Shown in pieces: positions 52,322 through 61,736 of a stretch of 64,000 bases of DNA. The DNA is from an uncultured Sulfitobacter sp. (GTDB lineage Bacteria > Pseudomonadota > Alphaproteobacteria > Rhodobacterales > Rhodobacteraceae): assembly GCA_947492925.1 (NCBI GenBank), contig CANLOQ010000004.1, positions 62,001 through 126,000 on the forward strand. The letters run 5' to 3'. A program made the translations under genes and the position numbers. The notes under the pieces were generated by a model that made no database searches, was not told the DNA's origin, and worked only from the letters and a program-made list of their open reading frames with translations. Every line of letters begins with the position of its first letter. The stretch's first letter is position 1.

Positions 52322-54021
52322 ATCACCACCTCGCGCCATGCGGTGCCGTAGGTTTTATCGGCACTGCCCGCGGTCATCAGGCCGCGCGCCACGTCGCGGG
52401 CAATGCTGGCCGCGTTTCTGCCCGCTGCCCCGCCGTATCCACCACCGCCCGGGGTTTCCAGCCGTACGGCCTGCCCCTGACGCAGCTTGATCCCACGCAT
52501 TTTCGACGCGAGCGGCGGCGTGGCCCAGCCATCATCCTGCTCATAGGTGAACCGGTTCATCGCCGCCTCGCCTCCGTCCGAAATACCTTTGGGCGCAAAG
52601 CGACCACGCTCGCCGAACAGAAACGCCTCCGCGCCGTTTTCTTCCAGCACTTCAATCTCATATACTGCGCCCATGCCACCCCGGTGGGTGCCTGCACCGC
52701 CACTGTCAGGGCGCAGGGCCCACTGGCGAAACATCACCGGATATGCGGCCTCAAGGATTTCCATCGGCGGGATGGTGGCGGTGGAAATAGGCGCATTGCC
52801 GTGGTTCAGCCCGTCGCTCTCTGACGATCCTCCGTGGCCGCCACCGTAAAAGCTGAACATCACCCAAGGCTTACCATCGCTGCGCTTGCCCGCAATCGAC
52901 AGCGCATTGATCGTGCCGTAAGCATTGGCGACCACCCGCTCTGGTGCGGCACCGGCAAAGGCACAGAAGACAACGTCAATCATCCGCAGAATGGTTTCGG
53001 TATAGCCGCCCGTCGGTGCCGGAAACTCTGCGGACAGCAGTGATCCTTCCGGCACCACGACGTCAATCGGACGCATCACGCCCGCGTTGGCGGGCAAACC
53101 GGGAAAGATGTGTTTGATAGCCACATAGGCAGTCGCGACCGTGGTGGGCAAGGCGATGTTCACCGGGCCAGCGCATTGGGGGGCGGACCCGGTGAAATCA
53201 AGCGTCATGGTATCACCCCTGATCTCAAGTGCCACTCGAATGGCCAACGGCACGTCGCTGATCCCATCATTATCAAGGAAGTCTTCCGCCTCCCAACGGC
53301 CATCGGGCAGATCGCTCAATTCGGACCGCATCAGTGCTTCGGCACGGTGGCCCAGTGCCGTCAGCGCGGAGGCCACGGTGGGGGCACCATATTCATCCAG
53401 CAATTCGTCCATCCGCCGGATGCCCAGATCAAGCGCGCCCATCTGGCCATTCAGATCGCCCATCGCGGACTGCGGCATCCGCGTATTACGCAACAGAATG
53501 TCGATGATGTCCTGATTGATCTCTCCTGCACGGGCGAGCTTGACCGGGGGCAGCACAAACGCTTCCTGAAACACTTCTGTTGCGCCGGGGTTGTAGTTGC
53601 CCGGCACCGCCCCGCCCACGTCGTGCCAATGGCCAACAGATGCGAGATAGCAAAACAATTGACCGTTTCGGAAATAGGGGCGCACCAGACGCATATCGCT
53701 CAGATGCGTGCCACCGATGTGGGCGTCATTGAAAATATAGATATCGCCGTCCTGCAGATCACCGTCGGCGGCGGCTTTTTCGATCACCGCCTTGACGGCA
53801 AAAGACATGACGCCGACGAAAATCGGCAACCCGGACTTGCCCTGCACCAGCGTGTCACCTGTCGTCGCGTGATACAGCCCGTGGCTGGCGTCATGAGCTT
53901 CGGCAATAATGGGATTAAAAGCGGCGCGAAACAGGGTCGCGTCCATTTCATCGGCAATCTGTTCCATGCGTCCGGCCAGAACAGACAGGGTAATCGGGTC
54001 AATATCAGTGGGGATACTCAT
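52318..54021 (-). CDS. hyuB: Hydantoinase/oxoprolinase family protein, HyuB (catalytic subunit)
   Basis: A 567-aa Hyu[42 protein letters not shown] near the start, [65 protein letters not shown] and a Gly-rich C-terminal [11 protein letters not shown]. It works with HyuA. Its ATG overlaps the stop of the tautomerase-SnoaL gene by 4 bases. The position directly after that gene suggests that the fused protein helps with the same substrate. Confidence 0.9.
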   Translation of the reverse strand: MSIPTDIDPITLSVLAGRMEQIADEMDATLFRAAFNPIIAEAHDASHGLYHATTGDTLVQGKSGLPIFVGVMSFAVKAVIEKAAADGDLQDGDIYIFNDAHIGGTHLSDMRLVRPYFRNGQLFCYLASVGHWHDVGGAVPGNYNPGATEVFQEAFVLPPVKLARAGEINQDIIDILLRNTRMPQSAMGDLNGQMGALDLGIRRMDELLDEYGAPTVASALTALGHRAEALMRSELSDLPDGRWEAEDFLDNDGISDVPLAIRVALEIRGDTMTLDFTGSAPQCAGPVNIALPTTVATAYVAIKHIFPGLPANAGVMRPIDVVVPEGSLLSAEFPAPTGGYTETILRMIDVVFCAFAGAAPERVVANAYGTINALSIAGKRSDGKPWVMFSFYGGGHGGSSESDGLNHGNAPISTATIPPMEILEAAYPVMFRQWALRPDSGGAGTHRGGMGAVYEIEVLEENGAEAFLFGERGRFAPKGISDGGEAAMNRFTYEQDDGWATPPLASKMRGIKLRQGQAVRLETPGGGGYGGAAGRNAASIARDVARGLMTAGSADKTYGTAWREVVI

Positions 54022-54584
54022 GCGTTGGCCCTTGTTTCTGCAATGTCATTCCAGACATCCTGACGAATGATCATCCCGTCCTCGACCTCGAACCGGTCGA
54101 TGAAACGAATGCCTTCGAACGCAGTGCCGTCCGGCCAGACACCCGACAGCGTGCCGCGACAGTAGACAACGGTGGCAGCCGTGCGGGATTGCACCGCGTC
54201 AAACCCTTCGTAGGATTTGGTGATGGACTTGTAGCGTGGTACAGACCACGCGATCAGTTCCTGTAATGTGGTCATCGGGCCGGTGCCGGGGAACTGCATG
54301 ACAAAACCAGCGCCAAGCATGGCTGAGGCTGCCGCAAGATCCCGCGCTTCCATCGCTTGCAAATACAGACGAACCAGTTCAGCAGCGTCAGGCAAAGCGG
54401 CAGCACCCGTGCGCGTTTCGCCGCCACGGTAATAATGTGCTGGTGCCATTTCGTGCAGCATGACGGTGATTGCCTCGGGGGGTGCGGGTACGACCATACG
54501 CACAGCATCTGTCAGTGCTGTGCCCAGACGCTGTTTGGCGCTGGCGTCGTATCCTTCCAACAGGTGTACCTCTACAATCGGCAT
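54018..54584 (-). CDS. Tautomerase (4-oxalocrotonate tautomerase-like) fused to a SnoaL-like domain
   Basis: A 188-aa fusion. Residues 1-63 are a tautomerase: Pro2 (Pro1 after Met removal) in [18 protein letters not shown], then [23 protein letters not shown]. Residues about 68-188 are SnoaL/NTF2-like ([55 protein letters not shown]). Such fusions are unusual. The AGGAGGG SD 7 bases before ATG 54584 fixes the start. First gene of the minus-strand operon, controlled by the palindrome at 54604. It may isomerise an enol or dienol intermediate in imide degradation. Confidence 0.85.
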   Translation of the reverse strand: MPIVEVHLLEGYDASAKQRLGTALTDAVRMVVPAPPEAITVMLHEMAPAHYYRGGETRTGAAALPDAAELVRLYLQAMEARDLAAASAMLGAGFVMQFPGTGPMTTLQELIAWSVPRYKSITKSYEGFDAVQSRTAATVVYCRGTLSGVWPDGTAFEGIRFIDRFEVEDGMIIRQDVWNDIAETRANA

Positions 54585-54603
54585 CGCCACGCCCTCCTCT
54601 ACC

Positions 54604-54621
54604 TGTATTATCCATAATACA
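54604..54621. promoter_or_regulatory. Perfect palindrome in the GntR/tautomerase divergent promoter
   Basis: Arms TGTATTAT and ATAATACA with CC between. It lies 20 bases upstream of the minus-strand operon start and 80 bases before the GntR gene, the expected place for a HutC-type GntR operator controlling both units. Confidence 0.75.
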
Positions 54622-54702
54622 CATTTCGCATTTTTGGAAATACATGAACTTGAATATTTTCCCATCCCGGGCCAATTTGAGGTAAGATCAAAGAGGATGG
54701 GA

Positions 54703-55506
54703 ATGGACAGCGGTACACATGAAATGCTGCCCGAAGGGGTCAAGGCGCGGCGCGTCTACCTGTCCTTGCGCGACCAGATCACCGGCGGCGCATTGTCGCC
54801 CGGCGATAGCCTGCCCGGTGAGCAACGGCTTGCGCAAAGCTATGGTGTCTCACGGGTCACGGTTCGACGGGCACTGGATGCGCTGGCGGGCAATGGGTTG
54901 ATTGACAGGCGGGCGGGCAGCGGCACTCGCGTGCGCGAAAGAGCCGGGGCGGAGCGGCCTGTCGCGATGAATTTCTCCTCGCTGATGCCCCAGTTGGTTG
55001 AGATGAGCCACCGCACGCAAGCGCGACTGTTGTCCTTTACCTATGACACGCCGCCCGACCTCGTGGCGCGCGCCCTGATGCTGGACCCGGATGAAACCGT
55101 GCAGATCGCCATTCGGGTGCGGCATGCCGATGATACGCCCTTTTCCCATCTCACCACCTATGTGCCGACCCGCATTGCGCGTAATTATTCCGAGGATGAT
55201 CTGGCCACCAATCCGCTGTTTTCGCTGCTTGAACGCAGCGGGGTCGAAATTGATCAGGCGCATCAATCGGTTTCCGCGACCCTCGCAGGGCCGGAGGTGG
55301 CAGAAGCGCTGGACGTGGCCGTTGGCACCGCGCTGTTGTCATTGCGGCGGGTCGTGACGGATGTTGAGGGCAAAGGCGTGGAATATCTGAGTGCGCTTTA
55401 CAGACCCGACATGTTTCGCCTTGAGATGCCTCTAGCACGTGTGGGCAAAGGGGCCGCACGCCATTGGGAACCCGCCATAGGCAAAGAAAACGAGACATTT
55501 GCATGA
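54703..55506 (+). CDS. GntR family transcriptional regulator (HutC-like)
   Basis: A 267-aa GntR protein. The N-terminal winged helix ([61 protein letters not shown], residues about 13-75) is followed by a UTRA ligand-binding domain (about 90-250). ATG at 54703 follows GAGG; an ATG six bases earlier is possible. Its stop overlaps the LeuC-like start (ATGA), so regulator, LeuC and LeuD are one operon. The ligand is probably an intermediate of the surrounding pathway. Confidence 0.9.
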   Translation: MDSGTHEMLPEGVKARRVYLSLRDQITGGALSPGDSLPGEQRLAQSYGVSRVTVRRALDALAGNGLIDRRAGSGTRVRERAGAERPVAMNFSSLMPQLVEMSHRTQARLLSFTYDTPPDLVARALMLDPDETVQIAIRVRHADDTPFSHLTTYVPTRIARNYSEDDLATNPLFSLLERSGVEIDQAHQSVSATLAGPEVAEALDVAVGTALLSLRRVVTDVEGKGVEYLSALYRPDMFRLEMPLARVGKGAARHWEPAIGKENETFA

Positions 55507-56888
55507 GCGCACCGCAAACCTTGCTGGACCGGCTCTGGTCGTCTCATGAAATCCTTCAACGCGACGATGGCACATCGCTGTTGTGGGTCGACAGGCACCT
55601 TGTCCACGAAGGGTCGCACCATGCTTTCGCCAAACTGGCCGCACGCAAGGCCCACGTCGCCGAGCCGTCGCTGACCTTTGCGGTTGTCGACCATTATGCC
55701 CCCACGCGGCGCGGGCGGGATGTGGCCCCCGACATCGCAGGGATGATGAAAACCCTTGAGGACAACGCGCGGGCACATGACTTGACCCTGTATGATCTGG
55801 ACCACCCGGCGCAGGGTATCGTGCATGTGGTTGGACCCGAACAGGGGCTGACACTGCCCGGGCTGCTGATCAATTGCGGGGATAGCCATACGTCGACGCA
55901 TGGTGCTTTTGGCGCGCTGGCCTTTGGCATCGGCGCGACGGAAGTGGCGCATGTGCTTAGCACGCAAACGGTCTGGCAGCGCAAGCCAGATGCGATGCGG
56001 ATCACGGTAGATGGCACGCTTGGCCCCGGTGTGTCGGCCAAGGACATCGCTTTGAATTGGATTGCCCGGCTGGGCACTTCCGGGGCGCAGGGTCACGCGA
56101 TTGAATATGCGGGCAGTGCGGTGCGGGGTCTGAGTATGGAAGGACGGATGACCCTGTGCAACCTGTCGATCGAAGGTGGTGCGCGGTTTGGGATGGTGGC
56201 ACCTGACGCGGTAACGCTTGACTATATCAAGGGCCGTCCTTTTGCACCCAAGGGGCCGGATTGGGATCGGGCGGTTCAGCTCTGGGATGGTCTGACTTCG
56301 GACACGGCGGCCGGTTTCCACAAAGATGTGTATTTCGACGCGGCAGAGATTGCCCCAACGGTGACCTGGGGCACCAGCCCGGAACAGGCTGCACCCGTCA
56401 CGGCGAACTTACCCAATGACCTCACACAGACGACGACAGAGGCGCTTGAATACATGGGGCTGAGCCCCGGCGCGCCGATTGCGGGCACGCCCGTGGATCA
56501 GGTCTTTATCGGGTCGTGTACCAACGGACGCATAGAAGACCTTCGCGCCGCTGCTGCGGTTCTGTCGGGCCGCAGGGCGCGCGTTCCCGGTATCGTGTCG
56601 CCGGGTTCTGCGCTAGTCAAAATGCAGGCAGAACAGGAGGGGCTGGACCAGATCTTTTCCAATGCCGGACTTGAATGGGTTGCCTCAGGCTGTTCGATGT
56701 GTGTCGGCATGAACGGGGATTTGGTGGCGGCAGGCAAGCGCTGCGCCTCTTCCACAAACCGGAACTTTCGCGGACGGCAGGGACGCGGCGCGCGCACCCA
56801 CCTGATGTCACCTGCAATGGTCGCCGCTGCCGCTGTCACCGGCGCAATCAGCGATGTCCGCCCCTTGCTGGAAGGCAGAGCCGTTTGA
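55503..56888 (+). CDS. leuC: 3-Isopropylmalate dehydratase large-subunit-like aconitase-family protein
   Basis: A 461-aa [4Fe-4S] hydro-lyase subunit: VDHYAPT, GDSHTSTHGAFGALAFGIGATEVAHVL, cluster Cys in FIGSCTNGR and the pair in SGCSMCVGMN, then RCASSTNRNF. It is the size of LeuC and pairs with the LeuD-like gene that follows directly. Because it sits in a GntR-controlled catabolic operon, it may be a paralog that hydrates a substituted maleate (as in dimethylmaleate or maleate hydratase) rather than the leucine enzyme. I cannot see whether another leuCD exists. Confidence 0.87.
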   Translation: MSAPQTLLDRLWSSHEILQRDDGTSLLWVDRHLVHEGSHHAFAKLAARKAHVAEPSLTFAVVDHYAPTRRGRDVAPDIAGMMKTLEDNARAHDLTLYDLDHPAQGIVHVVGPEQGLTLPGLLINCGDSHTSTHGAFGALAFGIGATEVAHVLSTQTVWQRKPDAMRITVDGTLGPGVSAKDIALNWIARLGTSGAQGHAIEYAGSAVRGLSMEGRMTLCNLSIEGGARFGMVAPDAVTLDYIKGRPFAPKGPDWDRAVQLWDGLTSDTAAGFHKDVYFDAAEIAPTVTWGTSPEQAAPVTANLPNDLTQTTTEALEYMGLSPGAPIAGTPVDQVFIGSCTNGRIEDLRAAAAVLSGRRARVPGIVSPGSALVKMQAEQEGLDQIFSNAGLEWVASGCSMCVGMNGDLVAAGKRCASSTNRNFRGRQGRGARTHLMSPAMVAAAAVTGAISDVRPLLEGRAV

Positions 56889-57499
56889 TGGCGGGCTGGA
56901 CCAAACACACCGGCACCGCGGTTTTGCTGGCGCGGGACAATATCGACACCGATCAACTGATCCCTGCGCGGTTCATGTCGGTGCCCCGTTCCGAAGGCTA
57001 TGGCGAATACCTTTTGTACGATGTACGGCGCGATGCGACTGGACAGCCAGAGCGTGATTTCCCGCTGAACCGCGTAAAGGGCGTCAGCGTGCTTGTCGCT
57101 GGACAGAACTTTGGCAGCGGCTCATCCCGTGAGGCGGCTGTTTATGCCTTGGTTGATGCGGGGATACGCGCGGTCATCGCGCCGGGCTTCGGTGATATCT
57201 TTGCCGGTAATGCCGTGAACAACGGTCTGTTGCCAGCCCAAGTCACCCCGGACGATTGGCAAGCGTTACGCAACGCATTGTCGGACGCACCACGAGACCT
57301 GAGTATTGATCTGGCGACGCTCTGCATCCAAGGCGGAGATAATACGATCCCTTTCCAGCTATCAGAAAACTGGCGGACCAAACTGATACACGGATGGGAT
57401 GACATTGACCTCACCCTCCACCACGCCGACGACATTGCCAGGCACAGGCGGGCGCTCCATGAACGCCAGCCTTGGGTGTTTCCTGCACCGGACGCGTGA
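56888..57499 (+). CDS. leuD: 3-Isopropylmalate dehydratase small-subunit-like protein
   Basis: A 203-aa swivelling subunit: LLARDNIDTDQLIPARFM near the start, AGQNFGSGSSREAAVYAL, APGFGDIFAGNAVNNGLLP and the C-terminal FQLSENWRTKLIHGWDDIDLTL, as in LeuD. Substrate specificity is set by the loop after NIDTDQLIPARF. The start overlaps the LeuC stop by one base (TGATG). It forms the heterodimer with the preceding gene. Confidence 0.87.
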   Translation: MAGWTKHTGTAVLLARDNIDTDQLIPARFMSVPRSEGYGEYLLYDVRRDATGQPERDFPLNRVKGVSVLVAGQNFGSGSSREAAVYALVDAGIRAVIAPGFGDIFAGNAVNNGLLPAQVTPDDWQALRNALSDAPRDLSIDLATLCIQGGDNTIPFQLSENWRTKLIHGWDDIDLTLHHADDIARHRRALHERQPWVFPAPDA

Positions 57500-57504
57500 T
57501 CGCG

Positions 57505-58506
57505 TCAGATCAGTGTGGCCATATGCGCCGCTGTATCCAGCATGCGATTGGAAAAGCCCCATTCGTTGTCATACCAGCTGACCACACGGACCAACCCACC
57601 AGAGGTCACGCTGGTTTGTGCAGGCGCAAAGACCGATGAATGTGGGTTGTGATTAAAATCCTGCGATACCAGCGGTGCTTCTTCGTATCCCAGAATACCA
57701 CGCAAACCGCTGTCCGAGGCTTGTTTGATTGCCGCATTGACGCTTTCGACAGTTGCGGCCTGTCGTGTGGTGAAACACAGATCGACAAGCGACACATTCG
57801 CAGTCGGCACACGGACGGCAGACCCCTCCAGACGCCCTTCGAGGTGCGGCAACACAAGCGAGATGGCCCGCGCCGCCCCGGTGGACGTTGGCACCATCGA
57901 CAGCGCGCATGCCCGCGCGCGGTAAAGATCCGAATGATCCCGATCGTGCGACGGCTGGTCACCGGTATAGGCGTGGATCGTGGTCATATAGCCGGTTACC
58001 AAGCCAAAGGCCTGATCCAGAACATGCGCGACCGGGGCAAGACAGTTGGTTGTGCAAGACGCATTCGAGACGACAATGTCGTCCTGCATCAGGTCGGCGT
58101 GGTTTACGCCAAATACGACCGTGCGGTCAGCATTGGTCGCCGGGGCCGAGACCAGCACGCGTTTTGATCCGTTCTCAAGATGCAGCGCCGCCTTTTCGCG
58201 ACTGTTGAAACGTCCGGTACATTCAAGCGCAATGTCCACATCCGACCATTCAAGCGTCTCGGGTTTGGGCGAAGCACTGAGCCGGATCGGGTGGCCGGCG
58301 ACATACATCGTGTTTCCATCCACAGAAACGTCTTGCTGAAAGGTGCCGTGAATGGAGTCGTACTTCAGCAGGTGCGCGAGGTGTTCCGGCTTGCCAAGGT
58401 CGTTGACAGCGACAACTTCCAGATCCTGCACACCGTTTTCAAAGGCCGCACGCAGCACAAGACGGCCAATCCGGCCAAATCCATTGATTGCGATTTTGGT
58501 AGTCAT
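57505..58506 (-). CDS. gap: Glyceraldehyde-3-phosphate dehydrogenase, type I
   Basis: A 333-aa GAPDH. GFGRIGR cofactor motif, catalytic Cys in SNASCTTNCLAPV, His in TTIHAYTGDQ, Arg and phosphate-binding SMVPTSTGAARA, and the C-terminal WYDNEWGFSNRM. Oxidises G3P for glycolysis or reverse. It stands alone, convergent with leuD (5 bases between stops), and is headed by a LacI/GntR-like palindrome shared with edd. Asp in VNDLG suggests NAD use but does not exclude NADP. Confidence 0.95.
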   Translation of the reverse strand: MTTKIAINGFGRIGRLVLRAAFENGVQDLEVVAVNDLGKPEHLAHLLKYDSIHGTFQQDVSVDGNTMYVAGHPIRLSASPKPETLEWSDVDIALECTGRFNSREKAALHLENGSKRVLVSAPATNADRTVVFGVNHADLMQDDIVVSNASCTTNCLAPVAHVLDQAFGLVTGYMTTIHAYTGDQPSHDRDHSDLYRARACALSMVPTSTGAARAISLVLPHLEGRLEGSAVRVPTANVSLVDLCFTTRQAATVESVNAAIKQASDSGLRGILGYEEAPLVSQDFNHNPHSSVFAPAQTSVTSGGLVRVVSWYDNEWGFSNRMLDTAAHMATLI

Positions 58507-58543
58507 GGGCAGTCTCCTGCATTGCTAAGGCTTTTCCAACGCT

Positions 58544-58558
58544 TCGTTAGCGCTAACA
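58544..58558. promoter_or_regulatory. LacI/GntR-like operator upstream of gap
   Basis: GTTAGCGCTAAC (58546-58557) is a perfect 12-bp palindrome; extended on minus it reads TGTTAGCGCTAACG, nearly identical to the edd element (TGTTAGCGGTAACA). It lies 40 bases upstream of the gap start. A common repressor of Entner-Doudoroff and lower-glycolysis genes would explain both. Confidence 0.7.
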
Positions 58559-58693
58559 AGAGTGTAGATCAAGGCTTCTCCCCACCTTGGGTGCGCCACC
58601 ATCAGGATATGGGATTGGAAAGAGCTATCAAAAGGAGGAGAATTTATATCTGACTATTTTAATAAAGAATCTTGCGCTTCGCTGAAAACGTGG

Positions 58694-58716
58694 TAGTTGA
58701 TTAAATCAGTCAACTA
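58694..58716. promoter_or_regulatory. Inverted repeat upstream of the iron-binding protein gene (possible iron box)
   Basis: Arms TAGTTGA and TCAACTA around nine bases, with a smaller palindrome TGATT-A-AATCA inside. The core TTGA-N9-TCAA resembles the iron-responsive boxes predicted upstream of Rhodobacteraceae iron-uptake genes. It ends 18 bases before the start codon. Confidence 0.5.
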
Positions 58717-58734
58717 TTAATCAGAGGACATGAA

Positions 58735-59763
58735 ATGACCTATTCTTCCAGAACACTCGCCGGATTGCTGGCCGCAACAACCTGCCTTACCGGCGCAGGC
58801 GCTGTCTTTGCGGAGGGCGAGGTGAACCTCTATTCCTCACGCCACTACGATACCGACGAACGGCTATATTCCGACTTCACCGAAGCCACGGGCATCACGG
58901 TCAACCGGATCGAAGGCAAGGCAGACGAACTGATCGCGCGGATGAGCGCCGAGGGCGCGAATTCTCCGGCTGATGTCCTGATCACCGTCGACACTTCGCG
59001 GTTGGAACGGGCCAAGGATGCCGGTGTCCTGCAAGCCATCGACAGTGCCGTTCTGGAAGAGCGCATTCCCACCAATCTTCAGGACAGCGATAACCAGTGG
59101 TTCGGGTTTTCCCAACGCGCGCGGATCATCTTTTATGACAAGGCCGGCGTTCAGGACCCGCCGATGGACTACGTTTCGCTTGCCGATCCAAAATACAAAG
59201 GAATGGTCTGTCATCGGTCGTCATCCAATGTCTACAGCCAGACATTGCTGTCCGCGATCATCGAAAACCACGGCGCTGAAGCAGCAAAGGAATGGGCCGC
59301 TGGCATGGTCGCCAACTTTGCCCGTGATCCCGAGGGCGGCGACACCGATCAGCTGCGCGGTATCGTGTCAGGGCAATGCGATGTGTCCGTTGCAAACACG
59401 TATTACTTCGCGCGGGCCTTGCGCAAAGACGTCAGCGGTCTGAGCGCTGATATTGATCAGGTCGGATGGGTTTTCCCTGCGCAAGACGCAGAAGGCGCGC
59501 ATATGAACCTTTCGGGTGGTGGCGTGGCCGCCAACGCACCCAACCGTGAAAACGCCATTGCGTTTCTTGAATACCTCGCTTCGGATCAGGCGCAGCAGTA
59601 TTTCTCGGCCGGGAATGACGAGTTTCCCGCTGTCGAGGGTGTGAGCATGAGCGAGAGTGTTGCGAAACTGGGCGACTTCAAAGCCGATACCGTTGATTTG
59701 TCGGCGGTAGCCAAAAATCTAGCCGAAGCGCAGAAGATCTTTAACGAGGTCGGCTGGGAATAA
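58735..59763 (+). CDS. Fe3+ ABC transporter periplasmic binding protein (FbpA/FutA-like)
   Basis: A 342-aa secreted protein with a Sec signal (about 26 residues, ending VFAEG). The mature N-terminus EVNLYSSRHYDTDERLYSDF and GKADELIARM match FutA/FbpA, and the iron-coordinating Tyr pair is in VANTYYFARAL. It binds ferric iron for uptake. No permease or ATPase follows (the next genes are ugp on the opposite strand), so the rest of the transporter is outside the window. An intrinsic terminator follows. Confidence 0.88.
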   Translation: MTYSSRTLAGLLAATTCLTGAGAVFAEGEVNLYSSRHYDTDERLYSDFTEATGITVNRIEGKADELIARMSAEGANSPADVLITVDTSRLERAKDAGVLQAIDSAVLEERIPTNLQDSDNQWFGFSQRARIIFYDKAGVQDPPMDYVSLADPKYKGMVCHRSSSNVYSQTLLSAIIENHGAEAAKEWAAGMVANFARDPEGGDTDQLRGIVSGQCDVSVANTYYFARALRKDVSGLSADIDQVGWVFPAQDAEGAHMNLSGGGVAANAPNRENAIAFLEYLASDQAQQYFSAGNDEFPAVEGVSMSESVAKLGDFKADTVDLSAVAKNLAEAQKIFNEVGWE

Positions 59764-59783
59764 GTCGCTTACCAACAAGACCG

Positions 59784-59814
59784 AAAGGGCGCGCCATCCG
59801 GTGCGCCTTTTTTG
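59784..59814 (+). terminator. Intrinsic terminator after the iron-binding protein gene
   Basis: Stem AAAGGGCGC / GCGCCTTT (with one G-U pair) around a 10-base loop, followed by TTTTTTG. It is a classic rho-independent terminator on the plus strand. Confidence 0.85.
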
Positions 59815-59817
59815 TGA

Positions 59818-60825
59818 TCAGCAGCGTTTGCCCGCTGCGTCAAAGGCGATTTGATCAGCCTTGTCCCAGGTAACTCCAACCTCGGTCCCCTCATCGGGTT
59901 GCGGCTTGGTCGCGTCCTGCCGCACGGTGGCGATGCTGCCATCCGGCAGCTTGATATGCACCAGTGTCTCAGCGCCCAGCGCTTCCGCGTACATCACCTT
60001 GCCCCGTGTCTGCGCGCCAGCGTCAGCGATCTGCATGTGTTCTGGCCGCACGCCAAGGCGGATGGCGTCCGCAGGCATGGCATGGCCCAGTGATACATCA
60101 AGAAAATTCATTGGCGGCGAGCCGATAAAACCGCCGACAAATTCGGTCTGCGGATTGCCGTAAACCTCAAGCGGCGCGCCGATCTGGTCGGCAACGCCTG
60201 CATTCATCACGACCATCCGATCCGCCAGCGTCATCGCCTCGACCTGATCGTGGGTGACGTATAGCGCCGTGACACCCAGCCTGCGCTGAAGTTGTTTGAT
60301 CTCAAGCCGCATCTGCACGCGCAGTTTGGCATCCAGATTGCTCAGCGGTTCGTCAAAGAGAAATACCGCCGGTTTACGCACGATCGCGCGCCCCATCGCC
60401 ACCCTTTGCCTTTGCCCGCCAGACAGCTCGCGCGGGCGACGCTTAAGATAATCACCCAGTTGCAAAAGCGATGCGGCTTCCTCGACCCGCGCGGTGATCT
60501 CGCCCTTTGGCGTGCCCGCGATTTTCAGCCCGTAAGCCATATTATCAAAGACCGACATATGCGGATAAAGAGCGTAATTCTGGAACACCATCGCGATGTC
60601 GCGGTCCATCGGCTCCAGCTCGTTCACGCGGCGTCCGTCGATGCTGATCTCACCGCTGGTGACGGTTTCAAGCCCGGCAACCATGCGCAGCAGCGTGGAC
60701 TTGCCACAACCCGACGGCCCCACGATCACAATGAATTCGCCATCCGCGATGTCGATGTCGATCCCGTGGATCACATCCGTTTTGCCAAATGACTTTTTGA
60801 CGCCCGAAAGGCTGACTGTCGCCAT
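59818..60825 (-). CDS. ugpC: Glycerol-3-phosphate ABC transporter ATP-binding protein
   Basis: A 335-aa ABC ATPase: Walker [10 protein letters not shown], signature [14 protein letters not shown], Walker [11 protein letters not shown], then a TOBE domain after about residue 235. The UgpC/MalK type fits with UgpE and UgpA upstream. An in-frame extension to 61332 lies inside the ugpE gene; the ATG at 60825, two bases after the ugpE stop, is correct. It powers uptake of sn-glycerol-3-phosphate or glycerophosphodiesters. Confidence 0.92.
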   Translation of the reverse strand: MATVSLSGVKKSFGKTDVIHGIDIDIADGEFIVIVGPSGCGKSTLLRMVAGLETVTSGEISIDGRRVNELEPMDRDIAMVFQNYALYPHMSVFDNMAYGLKIAGTPKGEITARVEEAASLLQLGDYLKRRPRELSGGQRQRVAMGRAIVRKPAVFLFDEPLSNLDAKLRVQMRLEIKQLQRRLGVTALYVTHDQVEAMTLADRMVVMNAGVADQIGAPLEVYGNPQTEFVGGFIGSPPMNFLDVSLGHAMPADAIRLGVRPEHMQIADAGAQTRGKVMYAEALGAETLVHIKLPDGSIATVRQDATKPQPDEGTEVGVTWDKADQIAFDAAGKRC

Positions 60826-60827
60826 GA

Positions 60828-61736
60828 TTATTTCTCGCTGTCTACAAGGCCGCGGATAAAGAGTTTCTGCATCGAGATGACCACGATAACGGGCGGGATC
60901 ATCGCCAGAATGGACGTCGCCATGATGACCGGCCAATCGGCCACATCGTCGCCCGACGGGAACATCTGTTTGATGCCCATCACGATGGTGTTCATCGACG
61001 GATCGGTGGTGATCAGCAGCGGCCAGAGATATTGGTTCCAGCCGTAGATGAACAGGATCACAAAAAGCGCCGCGATATTTGTCCGGCTCATCGGCAGCAG
61101 AATATCCCAGAAAAAGCGCATAGGCTTGGCCCCGTCGACCCGCGCGGCCTCGGCCAGTTCGTCCGGCACAGTCATGAAAAACTGACGGAACAGGAAGGTG
61201 GCCGTGGCACTGGCGATCAGGGGAAAGATCAGACCCGAGTAGCTGTTGAGCATGCCGAAGTTCGCGATCACCTCGTAGGTCGGCACGATGCGTACTTCCA
61301 CCGGCAGCATCAGTGTCAGGAAGATCAGCCAAAAGAAAACACGCCGCCCCGGAAATTTGAAATAGACGATGGCAAAGGCGCTAAGCAGCGAGATCACGAT
61401 TTTGCCAAAGGCGATGCCCAGCGCCATCACCATTGAATTCAGCATCATCATCGCCACCGGCGCGTTGACGCCCGCCACCAGCGCCTTGCGGTAGTTTTCA
61501 AAGAAATGGTCCCCCGGCAAAAGCGGCATGGGCGGTTTGACGATTTCGGGCTGGCTGACAGTGGAGGCAACGAACGCCAGCCAGATCGGGAAAAAGATGA
61601 ACAACAGGCCGATGATCAGCCCCAGATGCGTGAGCCACAGCCCCGCACCGCGCTTTTCGACCATGCCGTCGGGTTGCGCACGCCGCCCCTTGGGGGCGGT
61701 CACAGCGGCGGCAAGCGGATCAGGTTGGGCGGTCAA
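60828..61736 (-). CDS. ugpE: Glycerol-3-phosphate ABC transporter permease UgpE
   Basis: A 302-aa MalG-type permease with six membrane helices; the EAA loop is [24 protein letters not shown] (about residues 195-218). About 25 N-terminal residues precede the first helix (Lys/Arg-rich). Its start overlaps the UgpA stop by 4 bases. It pairs with UgpA and UgpC. Confidence 0.92.
   Translation of the reverse strand: MTAQPDPLAAAVTAPKGRRAQPDGMVEKRGAGLWLTHLGLIIGLLFIFFPIWLAFVASTVSQPEIVKPPMPLLPGDHFFENYRKALVAGVNAPVAMMMLNSMVMALGIAFGKIVISLLSAFAIVYFKFPGRRVFFWLIFLTLMLPVEVRIVPTYEVIANFGMLNSYSGLIFPLIASATATFLFRQFFMTVPDELAEAARVDGAKPMRFFWDILLPMSRTNIAALFVILFIYGWNQYLWPLLITTDPSMNTIVMGIKQMFPSGDDVADWPVIMATSILAMIPPVIVVISMQKLFIRGLVDSEK

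Noticed and set aside
59818-61332. Longer ugpC frame starting in ugpE
   Set aside because: The extra N-terminus is unrelated to ABC ATPases and overlaps the permease; the ATG at 60825 fits the family.
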